In this document: positions 1 through 11,605 of the stretch, in pieces | How positions within the stretch are numbered: position 1 is the stretch's first letter | Layout of the letters: each line of letters opens with the position of its first letter | Notes under the pieces: model-generated | Databases searched by the model: none | What the model saw: only the letters and a program-made list of their open reading frames with translations | What the model was told of the DNA's origin: nothing | Position numbers and translations under genes: made by a program | From: Hysterangium stoloniferum | Taxonomy: Eukaryota > Basidiomycota > Agaricomycetes > Hysterangiales > Hysterangiaceae | DNA length: 64,000 nucleotides | Assembly: GCA_015178975.1 (NCBI GenBank) | Contig: WHVD01000012.1 | Span: forward strand, 62,001 to 126,000 | Reading direction: 5' to 3'

Positions 1-181
1 CTTGTCGAGACCCACGCAAGGTCGAGAGAAGGTGACTAAAAAAGAGATGCAACAAATGCAACAAGACAAGAGGGTACGTGCATGCCATTTACTTTGAATA
101 TTTAGAGGAAGCATCACAGTTGCCGCAACTGTCCATGGATGTCGACAACCAGAAGCTCTCTCGTTTGTCACTTCCACTCAC

Positions 182-326
182 GGGAGCGATATTCGAGGTG
201 TTGTTGACGCCCCACCAAGTACGCCGTTACCACCCATGCAGTCTGTTGTAATGCCTCGACGTACAAGTTAGCTCGCAAGCAAAACCGGGTCAGTGATTTA
301 TCGACGAGGTTCGTGGAAATAGACAT
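182..326 (-). CDS. Candidate first exon of an unknown host gene
   Basis: Reading the minus strand, an ATG at 326-324 opens a frame beginning MSISTNLVDKSLTRF and running to a GTGAGT donor-like site at 181-176 (about 48 residues, phase 1). Upstream of the ATG the minus strand is a pyrimidine-rich tract (351-398), a common feature of fungal promoters and 5' leaders. No acceptor or second exon could be fixed in the remaining 175 bases, so the gene, if real, leaves the window. The product is not recognised. The frame could also be chance. Confidence 0.22.
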
Positions 327-350
327 CGTCGCGGACTTTGAATGGACAGG

Positions 351-398
351 TTTGGGTTGGGGTTTGGGTTTGGGGAGGTTGGGAGGTTGGGAGAGTAG
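351..398. promoter_or_regulatory. G-rich/C-rich tract upstream of candidate exon
   Basis: The plus strand carries repeated GGG/GGGG runs spaced by TTT or A/T, giving at least eight runs in 48 bases. On the minus strand this is a C-rich leader directly before the candidate ATG at 326. It could be a CT-rich core promoter element or could form a G-quadruplex; neither can be decided from sequence alone. Confidence 0.3.
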
Positions 399-905
399 GA
401 GGACAGTGTCCAAGATGAAGCCTATCTACAATGCGACGAGCGTGAGAAGAGAGGGGGCATTGAATGTGGATGGAAAGGAAATGAAATAAAAGTGGAAGAG
501 GCCGAGCTTGATTTGGGAGCTCCCAAGTTGTTGCGTCAGGTTGATGGATGCTTCATGGTTTGGCTTTGATTGGGTTGGCTAATGCTTCACTTCTTTTCCT
601 CGTTTTATTTACCGGACCATGAAAGACGGCACAACTGGCAAAATTGGACCGAGCTAGAATAGAAGAGGGGCAGCGGATCCCCAAGACTCAGCTGTTGTGC
701 AGCGGGGCTGTAGGGAAACGACTAAGGTTTCACTTCATACCATCGCATACATATATACGCGTGCGGGTAAAAAATGCGCTCGTACGATGAAAGGGAAAAT
801 ATAAGCGGGTGGTCTAGTCCGATATACGATCTGGCAGCGTTCCCGCATTTTGGCGTATGAGCATTGCCGGTTTTTGTCACAACAACATTGTTCCTGTCGC
901 TAATA

Positions 906-1108
906 CGGGGGTTATCGTCGTTAATTTCACAATCTCCAGAACCTGAAATTGCATGCACGGCAGTGCAAGCGAATAGCCCAATCCCTGCTCTCCACGACTT
1001 CCTGGACTTTGCTGCGATGCATGGAGAGGAGAGTTGGATGACGACCTTGAGTATTTTGATGCACGACGTACATTCGCTCTTCTGTCTGTTTGCGACTACG
1101 TAGGCAGC
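906..1108 (+). repeat. Dispersed repeat B, copy 1
   Basis: This stretch reappears as the reverse complement at about 5391-5536. The shared core runs from the ATCGTCGTTAATTTCACAAT segment through the CACGACTTCCTGG segment and resumes at a TCTGTnTGCnACT segment. Copy 1 contains about 75 bases near 1007-1080 that copy 2 lacks. No convincing protein is encoded. The two copies flank the decayed copia element in inverted orientation. Confidence 0.6.
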
Positions 1109-1207
1109 GTTACTACAGAAACAGCGCCCGTCGCTACCCGCCTACCTTTCCCTTTCGCATTCTCGTACATACTTGCCTATCACGTCTCGAGATCGATAAA
1201 TAACATT

Positions 1208-1948
1208 GGGAAAACCTCCCAAGGCCGTGTCTTTGACCACCTTGTTATGAATAATTGACGCAATTAATATACAAAGCGCATATACCCACCAAATCCGCTG
1301 ATGGATTGAAGGTACCCAATAATCATCGAGCGCGTGTTTGACAAGGAATATAATTTTTTAATGTATGAGTTAATATATCTCCTAACGAAGGGCTTCCGCC
1401 GGGATCGCCCTCCCACCATACCATTTGATCGCATGCAACGTTCGCCAATCTTTAGCCCCACCTGATGTCATGTCATAGGTTTAATGTATACCAAGTCAAT
1501 GCACTACCGATGCCATAGACCCTACGAAGGAATTTACTGGGTTTCCCAGATATAAACATCAATACATGTTTCTCACCATTATACAGTCTCCACACTTGAG
1601 CCATGTATTTCGGCTGTTTCAGCCCTCCTGGCAATCCTCCACCATTTGATGGGTTCTCCAAGCCTCGTATAATTGCGACCGGTTGTGGAGAAAGAAGCAA
1701 CGCTAAAAGTAGAGATGATGTCTCCATATTAAAACCACAATTCAAAAAGCTGGGCAAATAAAGAATTTGATCACCGAGACATCCGAAAATCGGCTCAAAT
1801 ACCATACATGAGTCACGTACCACAGCCCACGGCCTCCCATGACCGACACTGAGCATTAGCGACTTGCCTATCATGGGTCCCCAGGACACCCAGAAGCATC
1901 CTTCCAATGCCTAAAACTGGCGATACTGATGATTCGTTTCTCAACCGT
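1208..1948 (-). repeat. Dispersed repeat A, copy 1
   Basis: The reverse complement of this block is found at 63325-64000, and its inner part recurs at 62455-62757 in the same orientation as here. On the minus strand it holds a 144-codon frame (1907-1473) with a hydrophobic stretch, but the other copies carry indels that break this frame, so it may be a decayed gene or just repeat DNA. The copy here has about 70 bases (around 1620-1695) missing from the others. It ends at about 1948, where copia sequence begins; the 62.75-kb copy continues differently, which defines the junction. Confidence 0.7.
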
Positions 1949-4900
1949 CATGTTCCCCATCTCACAAGCAATCTACTCTCAGTCTTGTACTTGACAAAGA
2001 AAAAGAACTACCATGTTTCTATCTTTGGTTCTACTATGTCTTTCTATCAGAAGAAGGTTTTGCGTTTCACTGCAACAGTCAATGAACAGAATCAGGCCTA
2101 TTTAGGTGGAATTACAGTACCTATGACAGATTATGCTGGTCTTGTTACAACCTGTCCATTAGACTCTACACTTTGGCATCGTCGTTTCAGTCATCTGAAT
2201 CATGCTGATGTTAAGAAGCTTATGACAGGGGACTTGGTCACTGGTATTCAGATTGACTCTCAGATTGCTCCAGATCCTATTTGTGAACCTTGATTAGCTG
2301 GTAAACAGAACAGAGTGGTTAATAAGATGGCAACAACACGCTATACTAAACCACTTGCACTCATTCATAGTGATGTTCATGGTCCATTATCTACACAAAC
2401 TCTGGAAGGGTTTCCCTATTGGGTAACCTTCATTGATGATGCCTCATGCTATGCTATGACTGCATTACTCAAAAACAAGAGTGATGTATTTGAGGCTTTG
2501 AAGTTATACAAGGCTAGTGTTGAAAATAAACTTGGTCAGACGATTAAGATTTTTAGGGATGATAAGGGTGGAGAGTATATATCAAAGGAATTTGATGCCT
2601 TCCTTGCAAATGCTGGCATTAGTAGGCAGCATACTGTCCGACGTGAGCCTCACCAGAATGGTGTGGCTGAGTGCTTTAATAGGACACTGGAAGAAGGGTC
2701 CACTTCAATTTTGACTGAATCCCACCTTCCTCCTTCTTTTTGGGGACGTGCTGTTCTTGCAATTACATATGTATGCAATCGCTCCCCTACTACTGCTCTT
2801 AAGCATTCTGTACCCTATACTGCTTTCCATGGCAGAAAACCAGATGTGTCAAATCTTAGGGTATTTGGATCCACTGCCTATGTACATATGCAGAAGGATC
2901 AACGTGTTGGACTTGGCTCTCACACACAAAAGTGTATCTTCATTGGATATCCTTCAGATTATAAGGGTTGGTTATTTTACAATCCACTGACTAAAAAGAT
3001 TATAGTCAGTAATAATGCTGTTTTTGATGAGAGAGTTTTGCCAGGACTATCTAAGCAGACTACACCATCACCACCACCACTATCTATTCCTAAGGTTTTT
3101 CCTGATACCCAACAATTCATTGATATGTTTATTCCTGGCCCCTCTGGGTCTACTCAGGTGGGAGCTCCACAGGAACCAAATCAGGTGGGAGATGATCAGG
3201 AAAATGCTTTGGCTCCTGATTCAGGCTCTAGCTCTGATTCTGCTTCTGAGCATTCATGAAGTCCTCCCCCTCAACCACGTCGCAATCCACCCAGAAACAG
3301 AGTTCCTCCTATGCGTTACCCTGCTAACATCCACAACTATAGAGAATCTACTTTTGTAGTTGAGTCCAGTGATGAAGCAGAGGATTCTGTACCAGCTTCT
3401 CCTTAACCAGTGGAGTCTGAGGAGGAAGCTCTAGGTGCCAGTGAAGGAGATCTTTATATCTCTGTAGATGAGGCCTTTGAGTTTGCTTACAAGGTTAGTG
3501 CCAATGATAATTCACCTAGAACTCTCAAAGAGGCCTTGCAAAGTCCTGATGCTGACAAATGGTATGATGCTGCATATGCTGAAATGCAATCTTTGCTTGA
3601 AAATGGCACCTTTCGTCTTGCCAAATTACCTGAGGGTCATAAAGCAATTGGCTCTTGTTGGGTATTTGTAATAAAGTGTAAAAAGGATGGCTCAATTGAC
3701 AAGTTCAAAGCTCGTCTTGTTGCCAAAGGCTATGCACAGCGACCAGGGTTTGACTTCACTGATACCTTTGCTCCTACTGCCAAATGGGCCACCTTATGTG
3801 CTGTTCTAGCTTTGGCTGCACTAGAGGATATGGAACTTGAGAGTATAGATATCTCTTCTGCATTCTTAAATGGTGAACTTGAAGAGGAGGTGTACTTGCA
3901 ACAACCTGAGGGATTTCACCTAGGTGCTCATGATGAGTTTTTACTTCTCTTGAAAGGACTTTATGGTTTACGTCAATTGAATGCTGTCTTGCTCAACTTG
4001 GGTTTCAAATAGGTACTATGATCATAGTATTTGGGTCTTCCAAAAGGGTGATGTCAAAGTCATTATACCAGTATTTGTAGATGACATGACTATTGCATCT
4101 AAGTCCAAGGAGGCTATCAAGAAGCTCAAAGATGATCTAAAGAGCCACTTCAAATTGCATGATCTTGGTCCAATTACTTACTTATTGGGTGTTGGCATTG
4201 AACGGGACAGGAAGAAGAGAACCATTACTCTATCACAGTGGCAATACATTTTGGACATGTTACAGCATTATGGTCTTGCTGATTGCAATCCAATTAGTAC
4301 ACCTATGGTGCCTAACCTGAACTTGAGTAAAGACCAGGCTCCAGTGTCCCCTGAGGAGATTGCATATATGAAGGACATTCCATACATCCATGCTGTTGGG
4401 TCTCTTATGTATTTAGCTGTTGCCACTCATCCAGACATTGCTTCTCGTCCAGACATTGCTTACACTGTTGGTGTATTGGCTAGATTCAATCACAATCCAG
4501 GAAAGGCTCATTGGCTAGCAGTAAAACTTCTTTTCCGCTACCTCAAAGGCACCCTTGACTTGGGTTTGACCTATGGCCCTAGTAATGACAAGGAACTATT
4601 TGTGTCCTATTCAGATGCTGATCATGATAAATCTACTGGAAAATCTACTGGTGCATATGTGGTTAAAATGGGTACTGGAGCCATTAGCTGGCAGAGTAAA
4701 CTGCAAACTATTGTTACTCTCTCTACTACTGAAGCAGAGTATATTGCAGCAGTATCAGCAGGTGCAGAGGTATTATGGTTGCGGAACTTGTTTGAGGAAT
4801 TGGGATATTCTCAAAAGACTGCATCCACATTGTACCTTGACAACCAATCTACTATGGCAGTTGCCAGAGATCCTGAACACCATGGTCAAATGAAGCATCT

Positions 4901-5054
4901 TAATTTGAGGACATATTGGTTAAGGCAGGAAGTTGATAGTGGGAAGATTAAAGTGGTTCATCTACCTACTTCAGAGATGCCTGCAGATTTATTAACCAAA
5001 CCATTGGCTAAGCCAAAGGTGGAATATTTGAGAAAACTATTGGGACTAGCATAG
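1949..5054 (+). pseudogene. copia pol pseudogene (IN-RT-RNase H)
   Basis: One frame carries the pre-integrase, integrase and N-terminal RT parts up to 4012, interrupted by in-frame stops at 2291-2293 (at the position of a conserved zinc-binding cysteine), 3257-3259 and 3404-3406. At about 4008 the frame shifts; the rest of RT and all of RNase H read on to 5054 in another frame. Just before this shift the segment after LYGLRQ is shortened, consistent with a small deletion in the RT finger/palm region. Near 4434-4460 a short in-frame duplication repeats HPDIASRPDIA. The RT catalytic box is FVDD. Neutral decay of a once complete pol explains all of this. Confidence 0.88.
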
Positions 5055-5075
5055 AGCTGTCTCATCAGGTGGGAG

Positions 5076-5328
5076 TGTTAGAGTATGATACTACAGCTCT
5101 AACATAGTCTATTATGATCTCCATATTTTTCTGATATTTGTAGTATTTTTCCCAGCACTGTAGGTGCAGTATTGAGTGAGTTACCTTAGGTCGGTACCTC
5201 CTGTATAGGTGCTTAGGTAAGCACCTAGTAGTATAGTCCACTGTGGGTGTGGGAAAGTCTCCTTAGTGTTTACTTTCCAATCACACTCACAGGGGTGTTC
5301 TGCAAAGTGTTATTCAACTGTTTCAACA
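5076..5328 (+). repeat. 3' LTR of the decayed copia element (end approximate)
   Basis: Directly after a purine tract ending GGTGGGAG, sequence starts TGTTAGAGTATGATAC and can be closed at a TTTCAACA near 5328, giving short TGTT/AACA inverted ends. The exact right edge is uncertain because there is no second LTR to compare; it could extend to about 5340, before repeat B copy 2 begins. Confidence 0.6.
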
Positions 5329-5390
5329 GTTTAGTCACACGCCCGTCCGTGCTTCTTCAAAAGGGATAAGTAGTTTGTGTTGGAACTTGG

Positions 5391-5536
5391 TGACACCCCT
5401 ACAAACAGAGTTGCAAGCAGACATAGGAGTGAGACCAGGAAGTCGTGAAAGGCGCAGATTGGGCTATCCATCTGCACTGCCATGCACGCAATTTCGGGTT
5501 CTGGAGATTGTGAAATTAACGACGATGAGCCCCTTA
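5391..5536 (-). repeat. Dispersed repeat B, copy 2 (inverted)
   Basis: This is the reverse complement of repeat B copy 1 (906-1108), shortened by about 75 bases. It lies just downstream of the copia LTR, so copies 1 and 2 bracket repeat A copy 1 plus the copia element as an inverted pair. Confidence 0.6.
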
Positions 5537-5539
5537 TTA

Positions 5540-6300
5540 GTATCGAGGCACCAACCAACACTAAATATTTTGATTTCGGGTTCCGAATTAATATTCTGAT
5601 AGCCGAATAATTTTGAGACGACAGGTCCACGAGACTCACTGCAGCATTTTAACCCTGATGGAAACAATGATATTAATTTGATCAATGTTTTCTGCAAGTA
5701 ATGCAAATGAATTTATCTTAGTCTGTAAAACGTCAAGCGCTATATCCAATAGAGTTCCATAAATGCTGTGGAGCCAAGGCTCCTGTGTGAGACAGGAGGA
5801 GAAAATCGATATTTGCAGGAAAATCAGTTTCATGTGTCTAGGTTGGTTTCGATCGTATCTGCATATTTGTTATTTGGCCATTCTCCAAACAGCAACAGTA
5901 AAACTTGCAACCAATTTGAAACAGTTTTTAATCACATTGAGGTCCTCATGTGACAGGCCCCGTCCATCATGCACCGCCGCCCGCTCTAATAATGAAGCAG
6001 AAAGATCCAGTAGTAGTAAAACATAGTGGAGTGGTGAGAATAGCAGCAGACGGGCTACAGAGGTATTCGCCAAGGTGTGATATGAATTTCGAGGCGACAG
6101 CATAGCAGTCCCTAGGAAGTTGTGACCCGACCAGGGCAGCATAGAGCATAGGAAACTATGACTCTACCGATATTCCCTTCTTCGCTAGTGCCAAGCCGGA
6201 CATTAAAGGCGGTATGCGTATTTATGACAAGCCCTTTCCCCCAATATCAGATTTTATGTGGGTAAGATGGTCTTCATAAAAGTTATTTCAGGATGCAATG
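5540..6300. other. Non-coding stretch, nothing supported
   Basis: Only short frames without conserved patterns, splice support or repeat partners are visible here. It may include the 3' flank of the minus-strand gene at 6309-7019. Confidence 0.5.
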
Positions 6301-6308
6301 AATGGATT

Positions 6309-7019
6309 TTACGAGAAGCGAACATGCCTCAAAAGATCCACCACGTCTTTAACGATTCTGCTCAATTGCCGCACAGTTAACTGTGTGTTAAGCAGTCTAG
6401 TCGCTGTCATTTCCTCGCGAGTGAACATGAGTGTTCGGGCAACTCTTTGGTACTCCTCCACATGTCGCGTGTCTAGCAAGCAGTTCCAAATCAAAACAGA
6501 TATCTTGGTGCCGTGCAGGAGCATCGTTCCGATCCGCTCTAATACCAGACCACAAAAGTAACCAGGGCCGACTTCGACTTCCGGTGGATTGCGAATAACG
6601 GGCTTCTTCCACGCAGAAATACTGTCTCTCTCAATGGAGGACATGCTTTGCTCACTTCCTGGTGAATCCACCAAGCCTTGCGGCAGCTCTGGCCTCTAGG
6701 CAAGTTGGAAAATCACGGCACCAAATGAAAAAAGCCTGACACATTGGAGTCCATGCTCTAAACAAAAGGTTGACATACCAGTTGCTGAACCCATGAATCA
6801 AGCGCTTGGTTGTTGATCGGTACATGCTCGTCACGACCTGGTCTGTGATAACAGTGGCCGTGACCTTCTCGATTGCACGCCCATAGTCTCTGGAGTGTAT
6901 CCTGAAAATGAGTTTCGAGGACTGCGATCCGTTGATATTCCAGGGTAGCAGGCGAGATCAATCGAGGCAGCTTTTCGGCATCGTCAGGGTGGACTGGGTA
7001 CTACCTCGTGTTCAGACAT
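6309..7019 (-). CDS. Unknown two-exon host gene, possibly with 5' frameshift
   Basis: Two frames join cleanly through a phase-0 intron. Exon 1 ends at 6779 (after DSWVQQL) before a GTATGT donor (6778-6773); the acceptor CCTAG ends at 6696, giving an 83-nt intron, and exon 2 (6695-6309) runs 128 codons to a stop. Exon 1 is open from at least 6986 in this frame. The nearest ATG in good context is 7019-7017 (MSEHEVVPSPP), but it is out of frame by one base and meets a TGA at 6986-6984. So either there is an upstream exon with an acceptor near 6993, or a single-base indel has broken the gene. Exon 2 is rich in Leu, Arg and Thr and predicted helical; there is no signal peptide or membrane segment. 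The product is not recognised. Confidence 0.5.
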
Positions 7020-8292
7020 GGGGAAGGTGAGATATAGACAATAGGCGTGTTACAAGAATGGAACATCGACACATGCTTCATTTACCCAACATGACCATCA
7101 ACAATTATGGTATAATAATAATGAATATATTATTGACAATCACCCGCCGCTTGGTCTTATCATCACTATTTAAAGCAGTATTTATTGATAAGTTGTTAGA
7201 GTAAAAGAAGCATCCATTATTTTACGAGCTGAATTCTATCTATTAATATCATACTGTCACCAATTCATTGACGTTGAGTTTAGATTGTCACGACGCCATC
7301 AGTTCCCTGCCTTCATCTCCCCAGTCAGCCCAACGGCCCCAGGTGTCGGTTGGAGTTTCTGTTTTCCCCCTCACCCAGTTTCAGCCACCACCCCTTCCTC
7401 AGTACGAGGGATAAACACTTTAGTGCCACGACACAGTGTGATGTGGAAAACCGTATTTGACCATAAGTATGAGTGATGGAGTAGGTATATAGTAGAACAT
7501 TCTCAGACATGCTTTGGTGAACAGACCTGGCATAAAGTGAATGATAGGGAAGTGACGTGTTTGAGAAAAAACTATAGGTTCACGATGAGTAGAAGGAGCC
7601 AAAAGACCAAGAGGCAAAAAGACCAAGAGGCAATGTGGGGACTGATCTACTACTTCAATTCACGGCATGTGCATGGAATGAGAAAATGAACAATTAATAT
7701 CAAAGCCGAAGGTGACAGATATAAGAATAACACACTCCTGGAGTGGATCGTAGAAGAGCTCATAACTTTTGTTCACATCCGGGACGTCAAGCTAAGGGCA
7801 TCCTCCAGCCAAACGATTGAGGGGTCAACTCATCACAAGGACCGTTTTTCATCACCTTTGTCAACACTGCAGTCGTCACTAGATCGTTGGCTCTCAGACT
7901 ATCAAGCCTATCATGCTTGAAACATAAAATGTACTATATGTAATTTGTGAATAATTCAATGCTACAACTTTACACGGTCTGATAAGGAGAGACCTGAATA
8001 AATAGAAAATTGTGATGCATAATTGTTCGTACGTAAGTTAATTGGCAAGTAGTCAGAAATGCCTGGACCTTTCCTAACGCTTTGGTCACCAGAGCTCTCT
8101 CAAACCTTTTTTTTCACTAAAATGCACACTTAATTGTTCTGATGTACAATGTGGTGATTATATTATGAAGGTAGTGATATTCCGTCTGTAGATCTCAAGG
8201 GGGGTGACTATCGACATACAAGGAACGCTGTGGCACCTCAATTGCACTGGTTTTTTAACGTTAAAAGGTTTATTATGATGCTTGCAATAAAT
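7020..8292. other. Non-coding stretch, nothing supported
   Basis: A/T-rich DNA with no frame that has convincing composition or splice partners. It contains the region upstream of the 6309-7019 gene (AT-rich around 7100-7210) and the 3' side of the 8483-8935 gene. Confidence 0.5.
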
Positions 8293-8482
8293 TTAATTCA
8301 AAATTGGAGCGATATTAGGCCAGAAAGCTGCCAACAATGTCCAAGTGACGTGTTGTCTCCTCCCGCTGGGATGTATAGCTCGGATTAGCGAATTGAACCC
8401 ACTTGTACTTGGGAATGTTTTTAAAAATGGTTGTTCAGTCTCATCCCGTGCTTCGTTGTAATATCCGTTGAGTCGAAGGGTG

Positions 8483-8935
8483 CTAACGTTGATTATGTAG
8501 TTCATCAATTACGGACCACGTCGCGATGACATGGAATTCATTTGGACCATTTCCTATAATAAATGGTCGATTTAAATCCCAATGTGTGTATATAAAGAAC
8601 ATACATGGTTTTATAAACAGTTGGACCTTTCTCCAGCGAGCGGAAAGTTGCAGTAAGCCCGTGTGGCCATGTTTCAAGCCTGCACACATGCAGTGTATAA
8701 AATACTATGGTTTCAGCCGCATACTAGTAGTCCCACAACCCTCATGCCTCATCAACGTATCCTTGACATTTTTAGGTAGCCCATTTCTTAACCTATTTTC
8801 TGCTTGAATGAGGGCGGTGAGCACGAGGGGGTATTCGTGGTCGTCATCTGGACCACTGTGAAGAGTTACCAAGGGACATTGTTTGGACCCCAGATAATAA
8901 TATGTGAGCCTTTGTCCTAATATACATAGCCTCAC
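8483..8935 (-). CDS. Candidate spliced gene of unknown function (5' end not found)
   Basis: Two minus-strand frames join through a 45-nt phase-1 intron: donor GTATGC at 8724-8719, acceptor TGTGTGCAG ending at 8680. The upstream exon (open to about 8935) encodes a segment with GPDDDHEYPLVLTALIQAEN. The downstream exon (8679-8483) reads through LKHGHTGLLQLSARWRKVQL and ends at a TAG at 8485-8483. A further open frame at 8508-8293 may be another exon, but no credible junction was found. No start codon fits at the 5' end, so at least one exon upstream is missing. I do not recognise the family. Confidence 0.35.
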
Positions 8936-9848
8936 ACTTTATCATCAGGACAAATTAATACTTTATTGGATGAGGTATTCCTAATTGCAACAGTTCCACA
9001 GTCACCAACAGCTCCATCATCCCAAAATCCGAAGCAAGCCCCTCTTCCTGTTCAACCACACATGCCAGCAAGTGGCATATTTGTCAAAGTCTAACCAACT
9101 GGTAGGTTCTATTTGTTCCATCCTTTGCAATCAAAATGCTGCCGGACCAGGTTGCAGTGTCCATTTCTTCTCTCGAGGCACATATCGTGTCATTGGTCCT
9201 AATGGCTCAATGGATGCTGAGAAGAAGGTGCCAATCCTTATCTCAACTCTGAACACTTTTCGCTAAGTTAAAATCGGCTAGCACAGAGTCTATAAATGAG
9301 CAATCGAGCCATACCTATCTATGTCGACTCCCCGACCTCTCGACCCACTGTGAGATATCAGTATTATCTCATAATGTTCTCTTAATTTTCTTTGAATTAC
9401 TTAATATTTTCTTGAATTTTTATTGAATTTTTACTATGTTTATTGTGAAAAATAGGCCTTATTCCTTTTAACTTCACATAAATAATAGCATATATAGACC
9501 CATATTATGCTATTATTACTTAATTAAATTATTATAATTTTTAACTAATTATTTATATTTTATTTACTTAGTTATTACTACCCGGCACATTGCCTTGCTT
9601 GTATGTGTGCATTTGGGCATCACATGACACATTACCACCCTTAACAGTATTTTCTGACTAAGACTCACAGATTGTTCAATATACCACCAATAAGAAATGC
9701 ACATGCACAGGCATCATTACCTGGACTGTCAACTCTTCATTCCCCACTTCCCAGCCAGACACTCACAAACCAGCCAGATACCACAGAAGAAGCCCATATT
9801 GAATAAGTCCCAGAAAACCAGGACAAATCTGAGCACGAGGATGAGTCC
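8936..9848. other. AT-rich spacer, possible LTR/leader of the following gag
   Basis: 9360-9590 is strongly A/T-rich. A short string around 9335 (GACCTCTCGACCCAC) recurs near 12880 inside similar context, suggesting that LTR or leader sequence of one gypsy element lies on both sides of the gag remnant. No LTR boundary could be fixed. Confidence 0.3.
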
Positions 9849-10724
9849 ATGGCCCCCAACAAGGGCAAGGGTGTCAAAAATTCCCCATCTAACGATTGAC
9901 CACCACTTTCAGACCCTGCCTCTGAGTATTTAGCAATCACTGTAGAAAGGTTGATGAATCATATGCTCAGAGAAGGCAAAAAGAAGGATCCAGAACCTCT
10001 GCGGTCAAAAGTCAATGCTCTGGGACCTTTCATGGGTTCCAACCCAAACAAACTTTCCACTTTCCTCATGCAATGTCACTTCAATTTCCACGATCGATCC
10101 GCTGCATTCTCCACAGACTCCCAAAAAGTCAACTACGCAATTTCATACTTGTCAGGATCTGCATTGAAATGGTTTGAACTGGCTTTTAGCGGACTTTCCG
10201 AGGAAGAGCTGCTTTGGCTCAAAAATTGGGATGCTTTTGTTGAGGAGCTTGAAACCAACTTTGGCCCATATGACCCAACCAGGGAAGCTGAGAGTAGTCT
10301 CACTAATCTTCATATGAAGGACATGCAGCGCATCACGGACTATATCGTCCAATTCAATAATCTTGCAGCTCATTTTCAGTGGGACGATCCCACTCTCCGC
10401 AACCAATTCTAGGCCGGTCTGCCATCCCACCTTAAAGACAAAGTCTCGAAAGGGGAAGATGGGAAGCCAAAAACCCTGCCCCATATGTGCCTTAAGGCTC
10501 AAAATGTGGACACATGTTATTGGGAATGTCGTGTGGAAGTTGCCCGTGAGACCTCTGCAGACAAAGTGAACAAGTCCATGGCCAATAAAACCAACAACAA
10601 CAACTCGTCAACCAGCAACCAGCACTCCACACAATCTGACAAGAAGAATGCATCAAATGACACTGGAATGAACACTATACAAAGAAGTGGTGGTAATGTT
10701 TCTGTACCCACTTCCACTCCATGA
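9849..10724 (+). pseudogene. gag: Ty3/gypsy-type gag pseudogene
   Basis: One frame from an ATG at 9849 (MAPNKGKGVKNS) to a stop at 10724 encodes a retrotransposon Gag-type capsid protein: the segment around LSGSALKWFE and DPTREAESSLTNLHM is typical of Ty3/gypsy Gag. It is broken by in-frame stops at 9897-9899 (TGA) and 10410-10412 (TAG, just before AGLPSHLKDKV). The C-terminal part is Asn/Ser-rich. No zinc knuckle, protease or RT follows in this frame; from 10725 the sequence changes to the coiled-coil module. The element is therefore 3'-truncated or was rearranged. Confidence 0.8.
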
Positions 10725-11605
10725 TGATCTGAGCCCTGTAGATAGACAAACTCTATCCCCTGGTGCCAACAAATGAAGCTGGATCATGAACAATGTTCTC
10801 CCCACCTGATGCTTGGTGAATGAACCCAAGGTTTTTCTCCCCCACATTCTCCACCCCTCCAGATGCTCCAACAGACATGTCACATGTTCCTGCATCAATA
10901 AATGATGTTCCTTTGTTCCAACCAAACCTGGAACTTACAGCTGAAGAGCTTGTGGCCAAACTACAAGAGCAAATCTCCCTCCAGCAACAACTTGTCTGTC
11001 AGTTCAAAATAGAGCTCGACGCATGTGAAGAACAGGTGTCCTTACTTAGTGCACAGCTGAAGAATGCCGGTGTTGGCACTGAAAACTACCTCAAGGAAGT
11101 TAGAAGGCAATGAGTGGCAATGCGTTCACTCAGGAACAAGGTTAGCATTCTAGAAAAACTCTGTCACATACTGGAAGAGGTCAAAAGAAGAAAGAAGGGA
11201 ATTTTTGACAGAAGTATAGTAGATGAGGTGGGTGAGGGAGCATTGGTTGTCCTGAATGCCAGTATCGGGCAGCTCAAGGCACAACTTGATCATGCAAGAG
11301 TATATGAAAAGCGGGCACCTGAAGAGCCTCACAAGTGGAAGGATGCTGCAGATCTCAGCACTAAATGGCAGCACTTGTAAGGGGTTGAGAAGGAGTTGTG
11401 AGCACCCATGGGAAAAATAAATGATGATGAAGTCAGAACTCTGCAGGAGCGGCTCACAATAACATGTCATGTCAACAAGATGGATCTTCACACTTTACGA
11501 GAGGAACTTACAGCACAGCAAGGACTTTTCACTTGAGAACAAGAGCGTCATGAAATGATTGAAGCACAATGGATTAAGGGGAAGGTCGGCTTTGTAGCTC
11601 ACCTA
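10725..11605 (+). pseudogene. Coiled-coil gene fragment, copy 1
   Basis: This is about 85-90% alike by eye to 16668-17545. It encodes a long heptad-rich helix: one frame from 10820 to 11113 contains LVAKLQEQISLQQQLVCQFK and ends at a TGA (11111-11113) where copy 2 has a sense codon; it then continues in frame to 11380. Strings such as ISLQQQLVCQ and KVSILEKLCHILEE show the i/i+3/i+4 hydrophobic spacing of coiled coils. Similarity to copy 2 ends near 11605. The left edge, at the ATGATGATCT segment, is shared with copy 2, although the upstream sequences (gag here, DIRS there) are unrelated. Function unknown. Confidence 0.65.

Larger units (their letters stand above)
1948..5328 (+). mobile_element. 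Decayed 5'-truncated Ty1/copia retrotransposon
   Basis: Pol remnants occur in copia order. A GAG-pre-integrase HHCC region (H-x-R-x-S-H-L near 2180) is followed by an integrase core (HSDVHGP near 2362, then DDKGGEY, then HQNGVAE near 2651), reverse transcriptase (LESIDISSAFLNG near 3836; FVDDMTIAS near 4075) and RNase H (SYSDAD near 4607, STTEAEY near 4722). Gag, protease and the 5' LTR are absent: sequence starts inside the pre-integrase domain directly against repeat A. A polypurine tract (about 5067-5075) and one LTR follow the frame. Several nonsense codons and a frameshift make it inactive. Because the 5' end is truncated, no target duplication can be read. Confidence 0.9.

Noticed and set aside
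864-1103. Frame with SSLISQSPEPEIACTAVQ as a gene, also seen near 5639-5331
   Set aside because: It derives from repeat B, is differently truncated in each copy, and has no start or splice support.
1473-1907. 144-codon minus-strand frame in repeat A as a gene
   Set aside because: The other two copies have different indels that break it; kept only as repeat.
3015-3359. His-rich frame starting MLFLMREFCQ
   Set aside because: It is a shifted reading of the copia linker between integrase and RT.
6309-6561. Plus-strand frame opposite the 6309-7019 gene
   Set aside because: Antisense shadow; the minus strand has a phase-consistent intron and the longer frame.
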